Of a DNA stretch of 64,000 nt, positions 37,595 through 48,240 are shown in pieces. This DNA is from Xenopus tropicalis (taxonomy: Eukaryota > Chordata > Amphibia > Anura > Pipidae), in assembly GCF_000004195.4 (NCBI RefSeq), contig NC_030677.2, forward strand, positions 172,596,019-172,660,018, in the 5' to 3' direction. The notes under the pieces were generated by a model. That model did not search any database. It was not told the DNA's origin and saw nothing but the letters and a program-made list of their open reading frames with translations. A program made the translations under genes and the position numbers. Position 1 is the first letter of the stretch. Each line of letters begins with the position of its first letter.

Positions 37595-38603
37595 AAAGCT
37601 GCCAACCTATTTAGGTTAAGCAGAAAATGAATGACTTTATAGCTCAGCAGGGCAGAGAGGTCACTGACAGCAAATGGTGTGAGCAGCCACAACATGGGAA
37701 TAAACAGCTGTAGCTGGGAAAGAGACATCCCTGCCCAGGCGGCAGTCACGATGTGCAGATACAGAGCTTTCCCCCAGCTGACAGAATAGCAAGATAAAGC
37801 TTGCAAGCACAAGGAGTTAACTGCCCTTCAGCACTCTCTTATTTAAGTTACTAAGCTCATAGGGCAAGAATATTGCAGCAGGTAAAGCAATAAAGGCTAA
37901 GCAAACTTTAGATAAAATAATTACCAGATCTTATTTTTCTCATTCCTTCTTATTATGGTTTAATCTAGGTCCCTACTAATTATGGTTCTACATGTACAGG
38001 GTGATAATACTGCATGATATTGCTCAGACTAATACATGTCTCTTACACACACTCATTTGCACAAGCAATTCCTGAACCCTGGCCATGTAACTGGAGCTTA
38101 TGGCTGGATTACATTTTTATCCTTTTTAGCATTGCTTTGTGCAAAAACAGATTAGTAAAATGAACAGTAAATAATTAACCCCTTGTGTGCCGAGGTTCTC
38201 TGATCTTGCCACACATTGCCAACACACAGTGCTGCACAGCTCAGAGACTAACCTGGGCATTTAATACTTACAGCATTGACATCAGGTCCATGACAGCTGC
38301 TGCCATACAATTACAGCAGGTAAACAGTTAAATAAAGTTAGCTATGACATGACTAGCATTACATAGGAGTCTGAGAAAATATAGTCCTGCATACACAGAA
38401 TTATCTCTATACTACATGAACCTCCAGTACTCTCCCAATGGTTTGTGGTTTCATTGTAATCTGTGACTTCCCACTGAGTCAAAGTGCTGCTCACTGAATG
38501 AACCCATCCTGGCCATACATTTTCTCTGTTGAATATGTTTGTATATATTTTATTTCTAGAGTCACTTGTCCACACAGCGCTGTACAGCACAACATTACAT
38601 TAA
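37595..38603. other. intergenic DNA, nothing recognised
   Basis: No supported feature. Confidence 0.4.
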
Positions 38604-39066
38604 AGGGGTACTCCAGCTTCTAAACTAAAAATTTGTTAAAGAGCCCCACACAACACAGAAACCCCTAATATATCCACCACTGTAATCTGTTCCCTCAAAA
38701 GGTATAAATACATTTGATTTTTATATGCTGAAATCCAGCAGCAAAACAGTTCCTCTCCTTTTGCATCATTTGAAATTGTGGCAGAGGAGGAGGGACTAAA
38801 ACACTGTTGTTACAAATTGTAACAACTTCTCCACAGCTTACAGACAGCATGCAGGAACTATGTAACCCACAATGCATTGCACTGTGATATTCCTTTCCTG
38901 ACTGACATCACATGAGTAGGGGGCCAGGCTTAGGTAACTGTTCCAAACCATATTATTACATTAAGAATCATGAAATGGCTGCATATTTTTTTAATTAATG
39001 TATAGGCAAACTTGATTGAGATTTTGCTTCAAAAAGCTCAGGTTGTGTTTGCGTGGAGTTCCCCTT
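38604..39066. mobile_element. family K MITE
   Basis: Ends AGGGGTACTCCAGCTTC and GGAGTTCCCCTTCAAT are imperfect inverted repeats. TTAA precedes the left end (38600-38603). It shares its interior with 36185-36512. Confidence 0.7.
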
Positions 39067-39119
39067 CAATAGAATAAACAGGGGGCATTACAATAGAAAA
39101 ATATAAAAAAATTACAAAA

Positions 39120-39345
39120 TACCGTTACATTCAGTTAAAGAGACAGAAAAATTATTTTCTTTTTCTGTAATAATAAAACAGTACCTTGAACTTGATCCCA
39201 AGTTATACATAATCATTATTGGAGGCAAAACACTCCTTTTAGGTTTTATTAATATTTAAATGATTTTTTCATAGACTTAAGGTGTGGAGGCCCAAATAAC
39301 AGAAATACCCCATATCCAGGAAACCCCAGGTCCCATACTTGTATA
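39120..39345. mobile_element. family A MITE, left part missing
   Basis: It contains GTAATAATAAAACAGTACCT, TGATCCCAAGTTATACATAA, ATTGGAGGCAAAACA and CAGGTCCCATACTTGTA in family A order. The left third is replaced by unrelated sequence. Confidence 0.7.
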
Positions 39346-42300
39346 TATAGCAAACATATTTGGTTACACTGATAAATACAAATAAAGAGGCAGATATTCC
39401 CACAGTGATCTTCACATTATTGCATTTTGTTATCATAAGGAATGTGATGAGTGAAAGTAGCATTACATAAGCTAGAATATTTCATTATTCCTGTTAAGCC
39501 ACTTCCACTGGTGAAATGTATCTCGGAGGGGGGGGGGGGGCTGGATCTGCAAAATGCAATAATAAATGTCAACACAAATAACCCAGAATCCACTATTTAT
39601 CTCAGGGCCTTCAGTATACATTTCATGCGTCACAGTTTTAAACTAAAACTCCCCCAAATCCCCCCCCTCCCCCCCATTACCACCTGTAGATTAGTATGTA
39701 AAGCTCTTTATAGATATATATAACAGAGGCTGCTATGATTAACCCTGCAGGGCACTTTGGCAGCCGCTCTGTATCATTTATACAAACATATCAACTGGTG
39801 TAGCATCACAGCATGCAATGAAAATGTTAGAAATCATTTTACTGTAGAAGAGAAAAGCTTTAGAACTTTCAAAAATTACCCTTCATAGCCAAGAGGAAAC
39901 CATGGCCACCATTGCTCATCATTGCAACCTCTTCAAAAAAGATTATTTAGACTGTATGTGAGAACAAAGGTTCTTGCCAGTTTACCAGCATGATTAAACA
40001 GTCTTGGCGGCACAGGATACAGTATCCTGCAATTTCAGTATTGTTGCGCATTTCATTGATCTATCATTCTGCCACCCAAACTGATTCTACAGTCATTCCC
40101 AATTACAGTAATTATTTCAGTTACATTTCCCCATTCTCACGTCAGCTACAAGAAGGTTAATTATTGTGATTTTCATAACAGCATGGAGCTTCAACTCCTG
40201 TAACAGCCATATCAAAGACGGTGTTGATGTTCATAATATTGTATGCTGTGATTCATGGACTGTGAGAGATGGAGATTTCTCAAGTGAATTGTGTACTGGC
40301 CAGAACACAGCTAATACCCTGTACCATGTTAGAAAAAATGTATTTGCCAATTGATGCAGGATTTGGGCAGCCTGCAATGATTTAGGGACATATAACACAA
40401 AAACCCATTTTAGTCACCCTCTAACAACAGAGTAAATGAGCCATCAGTGAGAAGCAATACTCTGTCATTAAACACATTGACCAAGACCTGGAAAAATAAT
40501 CATGTTAATATACTATAATTAATATATTGGTATATAATTGATTAATATGTTTAGTATAGGGTATGTGCTTATTCAGGGTACAATTTAAGAATTTTACACC
40601 ACTTTTAAAACTAAAAACTCTTGGCACCTGAATGTGTCCGACTTGCTGCAATGGATATAACGGCCATATCATTGTGGAAGTGAACATTTTTGGGCAATTA
40701 CACACTTGTGGCAATTTACATACTTACCTATGGAAGAGATTTTTTTCTCCACAACTGCCCATGTGCCATTGCCCTTCATTTTTAGAATGTTACAGTGCAG
40801 CTTTTACATTGTTGCAGTCAACACAGTCAATGAGTATGGGAGATGGCCCATGTGGGGTTTCAAGACTAATTTCCCGTGGTGGTCACCCATTTTTTTTTTT
40901 GGTAAGAGCTTGGGGAGTTTGGGGACAGGGTTCAACCTAAGTGTTTAGAAAATCCCATAGCAACACTCTGTAGGCGGAGTAAAAACAAGTACGCTCTTTA
41001 TTCTTTTGAGTTTATTTTATATATGTCTGTTAACATTGCAGATAAATGAAAACCATAGATTAATATTCATGTAACTGTCAACAACAGAAGAACGGTGATA
41101 AATAACACAACAATCTTAATCCAGTGCATTTAAACAGACCATTTCCTTAATTCATTTTGCAATAAACACCTTCTGTTTGAAATACAGTGCAGCCTACAGA
41201 AAAACTCTGCAATAAGCACAGAGCTTAAATTCCCATATACATAAACCCTTCTGTCTTTCTGGTCAATCCCAGCTCACCTGTTCCAACAGGGGCAAACAGT
41301 AACTGGCAGTCAAAGTGCCCACACAAAGCTAGCTATTAGATTGGTGGATTTAACAGGTTTGCAGTACATGAGAATTTTTTTTAGAACTATAGAGAACCAT
41401 TTAGCGTTCTTATCCCATACACATAATCATTAAGGGGTGTCCTTTAAAAGAACAAATACATTTTATACTTCTATCCTTCATACCGGAGAAGGCAAATCTG
41501 CATTTGTCCAGCTGTTGTGAAATGAAATTGCCAGCTTCTGTGGCCAAACAGATGCTATGGGGTATGGCATTCACAACAGCTGCAGGCCCGTGGTTTTGAA
41601 CCAGTCCCAGTTCTGCATGCCAGGAAGGAAAATGCTTTACTCACAGTTTACTGCTAAAGCCTTAAAAGGGTTTCAAATGAAAGGATTTATGTTAAAGGGC
41701 AAGTGTACATAAAAATGAAATTTTAATCTTGTAGATGGAGGTAGACCAAGCAACTTTCCTATTGGCCTTTATATTCTTTAAAGCATTCTGTTCCATGTCT
41801 CACCAAACCTGATACTTAAAATGATATCTTGTAAATAGATCGTTGATACCAGCAAACAGATAGCACATTATAGGCTGAGGTTTCCATTGCAATTAGGCTT
41901 TATGACTTATGTTTCTATACAGTATCCTGTCCATATACCATTCTGCCATTTCAGTGATAACCCAGACTCAGGCAAACATACTGCACTTTAAATGCTACAT
42001 TGAAGAACATAACTTTTTTTTGGGGGGGGGGGGTGGCACAATAATATTAGAATATTGCCCTTTGCATTATTTTAACACTTACATCTAGGTAATTGTCCCT
42101 GGAAAAACCATTGTAAGAGAATGACACAGAATACAATAAACTAGACATCAAACGACCAGTGCACCATTGTTTGCTGTTTGTACTATAAAGTAGGATAAAG
42201 GCAGTGACTGGAAACCTTTGACACCCCATTTTCTGCAGAAATACAACTGCCGGAATACCAAATGATGTGATGGCTTAAGTGCAATAGGTTGCTTATCTCT

Positions 42301-43099
42301 GGATTAAGGGGTTGCTCAACAGCAATAGCTGTGTGGGATTGATGCAGCAGCCCAAAATAACAGCAATTTGCAGGTATTACTAAAGCCTATGTTCACAGCA
42401 GGGACACTAAAATGGCAGGATGGGGTTGCTATATGCTACAATATTTATGCACCATGACAGGCACTAGTGTGACTATGATAGTCATAGGGCAATATCGCAA
42501 TCTCACAGTGTTTCTTTCTGAAACTGCCATTTACTAGCACAATTAAATTACAGCCTTATATCCAGAGATGAGTTTTCACAGTAAAAACAATCACATAATA
42601 TTACAGAAAACGGCATTTGAAAACCTAAAGCATTCTTTCAGGTCGCCCTTGCTTTTAAATATCTGTGTTGACTCATAACTCCCAAACAGAACAGATTTTT
42701 AAAATCATCATGAAACTCTGGAGGGAGAGCCATGTTTAACTTTAGAACACATAAACTGCATGTAAAAAATGTTTTTAAAATTTTTAAATGACACTGCACT
42801 AATTAACTGCATTTTCTTATTGGAAACCAAATTTCCACCAAGATTAAGGGTGACATACCAATCATACAAAAATAGGTTACCAAACTGCCCCCCTAGTGCC
42901 GAACCTACAAGTATGCTTGGGTAATATAAGTATGAGACATTTCTAGTGACCCACAGCAATCAATCAGCAGGTTATCATTTAATAGTCTGCTGAGAGCAAA
43001 CATCTGATTGGCTAATTTAGATTAAGTTCAAAAGGTCTGATCTATACCATTCACTAAATTAATACAATCTCGTTCAGGGTCAGTTAATCTCCCAAGTAA
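39346..43099. other. intergenic DNA, little recognised
   Basis: G-runs are at about 39527-39540 and 42020-42032. At 40985-41020 two AATAAA-type hexamers on the minus strand lie close together and could mark a distal polyadenylation site of YTHDC2, but nothing links them to that transcript. No exon found on either strand. Confidence 0.4.
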
Positions 43100-43387
43100 G
43101 GGATCTGGCACACGGGGAGATTAGTCGCCCGCGACAAATCTCCCTGTTCGCGGGCGACTAATCTCCCCGAATTGCCATCCCACCGGCGAAAATGTAAGTC
43201 GCCGGTGGGATGGCACACGCTGCCTCACGAGGCATTTTTCGGCGATTTGCAGAAATCGCTTGCGCAGCGTGTGCCATCCCACCGGCGACTTACATTTTCG
43301 CCGGTGGGATGGTAGTTCGGGGAGATTAGTCACCCGTGACAAGGGAGATTTGTCGCGGGCGACTAATCTTCCCATGTGCCAGAGCCC
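43100..43387. mobile_element. family D palindromic MITE, second copy, TAA-flanked
   Basis: It starts GGGATCTGGCACACGGGGAG and ends CCATGTGCCAGAGCCC. TAA flanks both sides (43097-43099 and 43388-43390), consistent with a PIF/Harbinger-type insertion. Internal hairpins are nearly perfect. A minus-strand open frame across it is an artefact of the hairpins. Confidence 0.9.
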
Positions 43388-43390
43388 TAA

Positions 43391-44464
43391 GACAGTAAAG
43401 TAAACTCCAGGAGCTTTCTCTAAGCTATTGCCTTCATTTAAGTGTCCCGCCTTCCCGTTCCCTAATTTACAGGGAGACAAAAATGGAAATGTTACCAAAT
43501 AAATTATTAATTTAACACAGACTGTGAGATAATAAAAGTTGTGAATATATGCATATCACTGTGCTTGCGTCATCTGTTTTTAAGTGCATAAAATCTAATA
43601 CAGAGCTTTTAACTTGAATTTTTAAAAGTGTATTTATTACAGACAAATTAAAACAATCAATCTTGAAGTGTTTAATCCATAGATGTTTTGTGCATTGATA
43701 ATCCTCCTCACTTCCGATGACCAAAAATCTGTTATGAAGAAACAAATGTGTTATTTATTCAGTAAATGTTTGATGTAAAGAATGAATGCTGTAAATCTGC
43801 TATTTTCAATGAGTGTCGGGATATTCATTTACAGGACTGCACATCCATATTTTGCAGCACACAAAGGACATTTAAAGTTTACTATTACTATTATTACTTT
43901 ACTATTTTGAAAAATATTAATGACTGCTATTCCATTCTCTGGACCCAATATCAAGGGGAAGGCAATTTTATGTTCAAAACACTCTTCTCCTAGGCCCCAG
44001 TTACTAAGAAGCACAAGATGTCATGTTTGATGGCCTCATTTCTCTATGGTAGTGCACAACAACTTAACATCCTACAGTGCTTCTTTGGAACAAAACAAGT
44101 GCCATAACTATTATATTGGGTCCAGGTGAAGTCTGAGAGCATATGTCAAAATAATATTGGTATCCCTTTTAGGGGGAAAAGCTGTCAAAAAGGCCATGTT
44201 TTAATCTTTTTATGTTATGTTACCACAGTATTGTGGTACAGTGTAAAGGAACCCTTATATTTGTGCATACCAAAAACTATGTGATGCACTAATTTGTGAC
44301 TGCTCGTTGTGCTTAGAATGTGGCATGGACAACAACCTGTTCCTTTTTGTACTTGAAATTGGAATACATTTTTAAATAAGGACATATTTGTATGGAGTAA
44401 GGTATAAATATAGTTGGCACATATTATATATACTCCCACTCATGGGGCTTAAATTATGTGCAGA
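43391..44464. other. intergenic DNA, nothing recognised
   Basis: No supported exon or repeat. Confidence 0.4.
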
Positions 44465-44482
44465 GGTTTAATGGTGTTAGTC

Positions 44483-44517
44483 AATGTTTCGGTCCTACAC
44501 AGAGGACCTTTATCAAG
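44483..44517 (-). ncRNA. hammerhead-like ribozyme motif, PLE-derived
   Basis: On the minus strand: core TTGATAAA, hairpin GGTCC-TCTGTGTA-GGACC, then GAAACATT. Beyond the motif the flanks pair: GTC with GAC, then an internal loop, then TTTGATG with CATTAAA. This is the arrangement of a type I hammerhead: stem I open, stem II hairpin, GAAA, very short stem III, cleavage after the last T. The core differs from CUGAUGA at positions 3 and 8 (U and A instead of C and G, still able to pair) and has one extra A. A partial inverted copy of the hairpin sequence lies just to the right (to about 44555). Activity is not shown. Confidence 0.45.
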
Positions 44518-45256
44518 ACATCATCAAATGTCCTCTGTGTAGGACCAATGCATCAACTTAGACAGTTAAATATTCTCTCTTTCACTACAGTTACTTTAGA
44601 ATTGTACAATGGACACAACATAATACAGGATTAACTCATAACACCACACAAGGAAACCACTTTAAAATTACTGCTGTACTGAGTTTCACTTCATTTTCTT
44701 ATAGGTCTGAAAGCCTCCCCTGTACCTTTTTGTTAAAATACCAGGTCATCCCTAAAGACTAGACAGAACAAAAAAGATATACTTAAAAACTGAAAAAAGA
44801 TGACAAACTGCCATTATCTTATAATATATCTGTATATATTACACTAAAAGTAATTTTAAGATAATCTACTCCCCATGCCCCATTATACTGATCATAGCTA
44901 TAAAATATGGGCACCGTCCAATGCAGGAGGGTGGAAGGACAATTCCTTTATGGAAGCTGTCTCCTTTATTATTATACCCTTCTTTACTATGGTCAGGCAG
45001 AACAGTTAATGCAATGTGATTGCACAAATCATTGCAGTGCAGCTGGCATAAAAAGACTTCAGTCATGTCTTCTGCCAGACCTAAGATAATACACTTTTAC
45101 ATGATCACATACTCCAAAATTGCATCCTTCTTCAAAAGTCTAGATGTGGGATGTACTGTGTTGATTGGATTAAAAAACAGCACCCTGAATGAGCTTTAAG
45201 AGACTTTTTAGTGAGGATCAGTGTTTCCTGGTGTATACTGTAAGTCACTGAGTATC

Positions 45257-45525
45257 CAGGCCCAGATTTGTGGGAAGGCCACAAAGGCCCCTGTCTAGGG
45301 TCGCAGAGTTTTAGGGGCGCCATGCCCACTAGGGAGTTCTACTGGCTACTGTGGCTGCTTTAAACCTCCTGTCCCCAGGGCGGCTCCTGTTTATCTTGTA
45401 GAGCGATGCACAGGTTGAGGCGTGGAGCAGTTTAGCAGTTCTCTCACACACATGCATCTCCGCATGGGGAAGAATGGGATCACAGGCTGGCCTTGGGAAG
45501 CATAAATTTGAAATCCGGCCCTGTG
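45257..45525. repeat. family M-type dispersed repeat
   Basis: CAGGCCCAGATTTGTGGGAA then GCCCCTGTCTAGGG at the left and AAATCCGGCCCTG at the right are imperfect inverted ends, like the element at 20293-20480. The interior is longer and unrelated. Confidence 0.5.
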
Positions 45526-45571
45526 AGTACCTGCTAGACTAGGTGGGTTCTAGGATGACTTGGCACACTAA

Positions 45572-45819
45572 GGGGCGTATTTACTATGCTGTGTAAAACT
45601 AATTCGCCGAAAAAAATGGAATAAAAAGCTGTGTAAAATAAATGGAAAAGATTGCCGGCTGAACGCCGGATATTACGCCGTTGTTTTCCATAAGTTCTGG
45701 TGGAAGAAAAAAACACGTAAAAAAATTACGCCAATGTTGCGCCGTTTTTACACCGCGAAACCTGGCGATGTGTGGCGAATTTTCTTGCTGTTTTTTACAC
45801 GGCATAATAAATATGCCCC
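45572..45819. mobile_element. family E MITE, 248 bp
   Basis: Ends GGGGCGTATTTACTATGC and GCATAATAAATATGCCCC are inverted repeats. The interior has AAAACTAATTCGCCG and GCGCCGTTTTTACACCGCG. It is exactly as long as the sister copy at 46701-46948, 881 bp away. The three-base flanks are TAA and TTA. It lies downstream of the YTHDC2 stop and may be in the 3' UTR. Confidence 0.85.
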
Positions 45820-46195
45820 TTAGAGAACATTTTGAGCACGCTGGAGTGCTCTGTGATATATATTTTATCTGCTTATACAAACATTTCACTAGGCTTGGTG
45901 TTGAGTCCTGAATGTGTAGTTCTTTGCAAGGCTCTTTTTTTGTTTCTACCTTTGGTGATTAAGCAGAAACTGATCCATTACTAAGAACATAAAGCAAATT
46001 GGGGCTTATTCTCCTCATTGCTTATGCTGCTTTAGTTTAAAGTTAAAACTACTTCTACAATCACAATGACATACTTAGGAAGTTCTATATTCCCTTCAAA
46101 AGAAAAGTAATGATTTCATAGCTAACTATTTCTGTTTCCAAGTGCCAAATACTTACAAAATTCTGCAGCAGCCAGTATTAACAGGGTCACTATGA

Positions 46196-46273
46196 CTAAG
46201 GAATACTTTTGCTTGTCAAAGGAACTCTGTCCCACAACAGAAGCAACTGTTCTCCAACAAGTGTCTCAAGTTC
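46196..46273 (-). CDS. YTHDC2: YTHDC2 last coding exon
   Basis: 78 bp, [18 protein letters not shown] then LTSKSIP and TAG. It matches the end of the YTH proteins' last helix; the final residues are less conserved. The acceptor is TTTTAAG. The intron before it (46274-47135) contains a family E MITE. Confidence 0.93.
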   Translation of the reverse strand, partial: ELETLVGEQLLLLWDRVPLTSKSIP

Positions 46274-48200
46274 CTTAAAATATCAAAAAATATTATTAAC
46301 ACAGGGAAATGTATGCAACTGCAGTAAAACAAACGTAAATAACATAATAGTCAACAGAATGCTCAAATATGAACTGCTTTTAGGCACACTACAGAGATTA
46401 AAATGTACTACAGCAGATAAAACAGATTCATTACCTTAAATCTGGTTATTTATAAAAGAAATAAAAAGACTGTGTAGTGCAATTAATGCTCATAATATTG
46501 AGTAAATTAAATGGTGCACACTAGGTGCTACTAGCTGAGTACAGCTGGGGCTGTAGACGTCATGTCCACTGTGATGGTGAGGCTTCTGGCCAGGGCCCAC
46601 ATTACCTCATAACAGGTATATTATAAGACTAAATACACTGGTATAAGAATCTAAACACTGCAAAACATTCCAATGAGTACACACCTTTACTGCACACCTG
46701 GGGGCGTATTTATTATGCTGTGTAAAACTAATTCGCCGAAAAAACGGAGTAAAATAAGCTGTGTAAAATAAGTGGAAAAGATCGCCATCTGAACGCCGGA
46801 TATTACGCAGTTATTTTCCATAAGTTCCGGTGGAAGAAAAAACGCGTAAAACAATTACGCCGTTTTTACGCCATTTTTACACAGCGAAGCCTGGCGATGT
46901 GTGGTGAATTTTCTCGCCGTTTATTACACAGTATAATAAATATGCCCCCTGGTGTAATTCCAGATTTGGATTTTTGTATGTATAGACCATGTCCCATATA
47001 TAAGGCAACATTAATACTTTTTCCAAAATATGAGAATTGTTAGAGACCACACTTGCAAAACACTAGCATGCTCTTCCATCCCTACGTTACTTGCGAATTA
47101 TAAAACATGTTCTCAGAGGTCTTTGCCAAACATACCTGCCCGTCACGGCTGATTTGAACTTTTTTATTATCATTCCATGGGTTAAGCAAGTGATGAGCCT
47201 GCTGAAAAGGTAGGCTTTCTTTTCTTATCCATTCCACTTTAAACACACCCCCAAGGCTTGTGGAGCCCCAGTCCTGACTTTTCTCTCGCCCAATCTCTGA
47301 AGTCATTCTTGCAAAGCCCTGCACCAAAATATATTTGCACAAATTGTCACAGTTTTACCTTGCTGCAGCAGTCATTAATCTCCATGCCAAAATGTTTCAT
47401 AAGTTATAAGCAAAATAAATAGGAAAAAGAAACATTCTTATACATACTGTGGTTCACATTTTGTAAAGATGTTTTTGCTGCACTGTTAATAAAGTTTTCC
47501 TGTTTTGAAAAACGCGCACCACTATGAATCTAAACTGTTGCTGGCTGTGGAGACGCAAACCAGTACACCAGTGTTTCTAAACTTTTTTGTCTGGGGACCC
47601 AAATTCCATTGTGGAACCAGTTCTGTGATTAAAATATGGTTTAGAACCAGGTATGAAATTTGTTTTTATTACTATTTTCTAGTGTTACAAAGGGATTAGG
47701 GAGATCCGCACTAAACAGCATAAGGATCCAAGTTTTGTTTCCAACCCACAGGCTAAAAATCCCAGTAGTATAAAATCCAATTCAAATAAAATAAGTAAGA
47801 AAAATCGGACAATACCAAGGTACAAAAGTCCAAATAAAGGCTCAGACTGCCCAAAGGCTTAACAGAATTCTCTATATTTTATCACATTATTTCTAATACA
47901 GCCCTCAAACCACGTGGTGTATATATATATATATATATATACAGCAGTGAAGAGATCCGCACTCACAGGATTTATAGAATTAATCTGGTGTTTATTGAGA
48001 AGACTAACGTTTCGAAGTAGCCAAACGTTAGTCTTCTCAATAAACACCAGATTAATTCTATAAGTCCTGTGAGTGCGGATCTCTTCACTGCTGTATCTAA
48101 TTCTTCACTTGGACCTGCACCCAGGCTATTGTGACCCGACTGACGTGAGTGCCGGCTCTCTCCTGATGCATATATATATATATATTATATATATATTATA

Positions 48201-48240
<40 letters not shown>

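Larger units (their letters stand above)
44965..46195 (-). other. YTHDC2: candidate 3' UTR of YTHDC2
   Basis: Downstream of the stop the first AATAAA hexamer I find on the minus strand is at 44970-44965. That would give a UTR of about 1.2 kb. It would include a family E MITE (45572-45819) and a family M repeat (about 45257-45525). The true poly(A) site could be elsewhere; more hexamers lie near 43635, 43755 and 41000. Confidence 0.3.

Noticed and set aside
40632..40948. Two overlapping plus-strand frames of 80-102 codons
   Set aside because: Mutually exclusive frames with no domain. The region otherwise looks like plain intergenic DNA.
43121..43498. 125-codon minus-strand frame
   Set aside because: It runs through the hairpins of a family D MITE, and the same peptide-like words occur in the other copy at 22762-22944.
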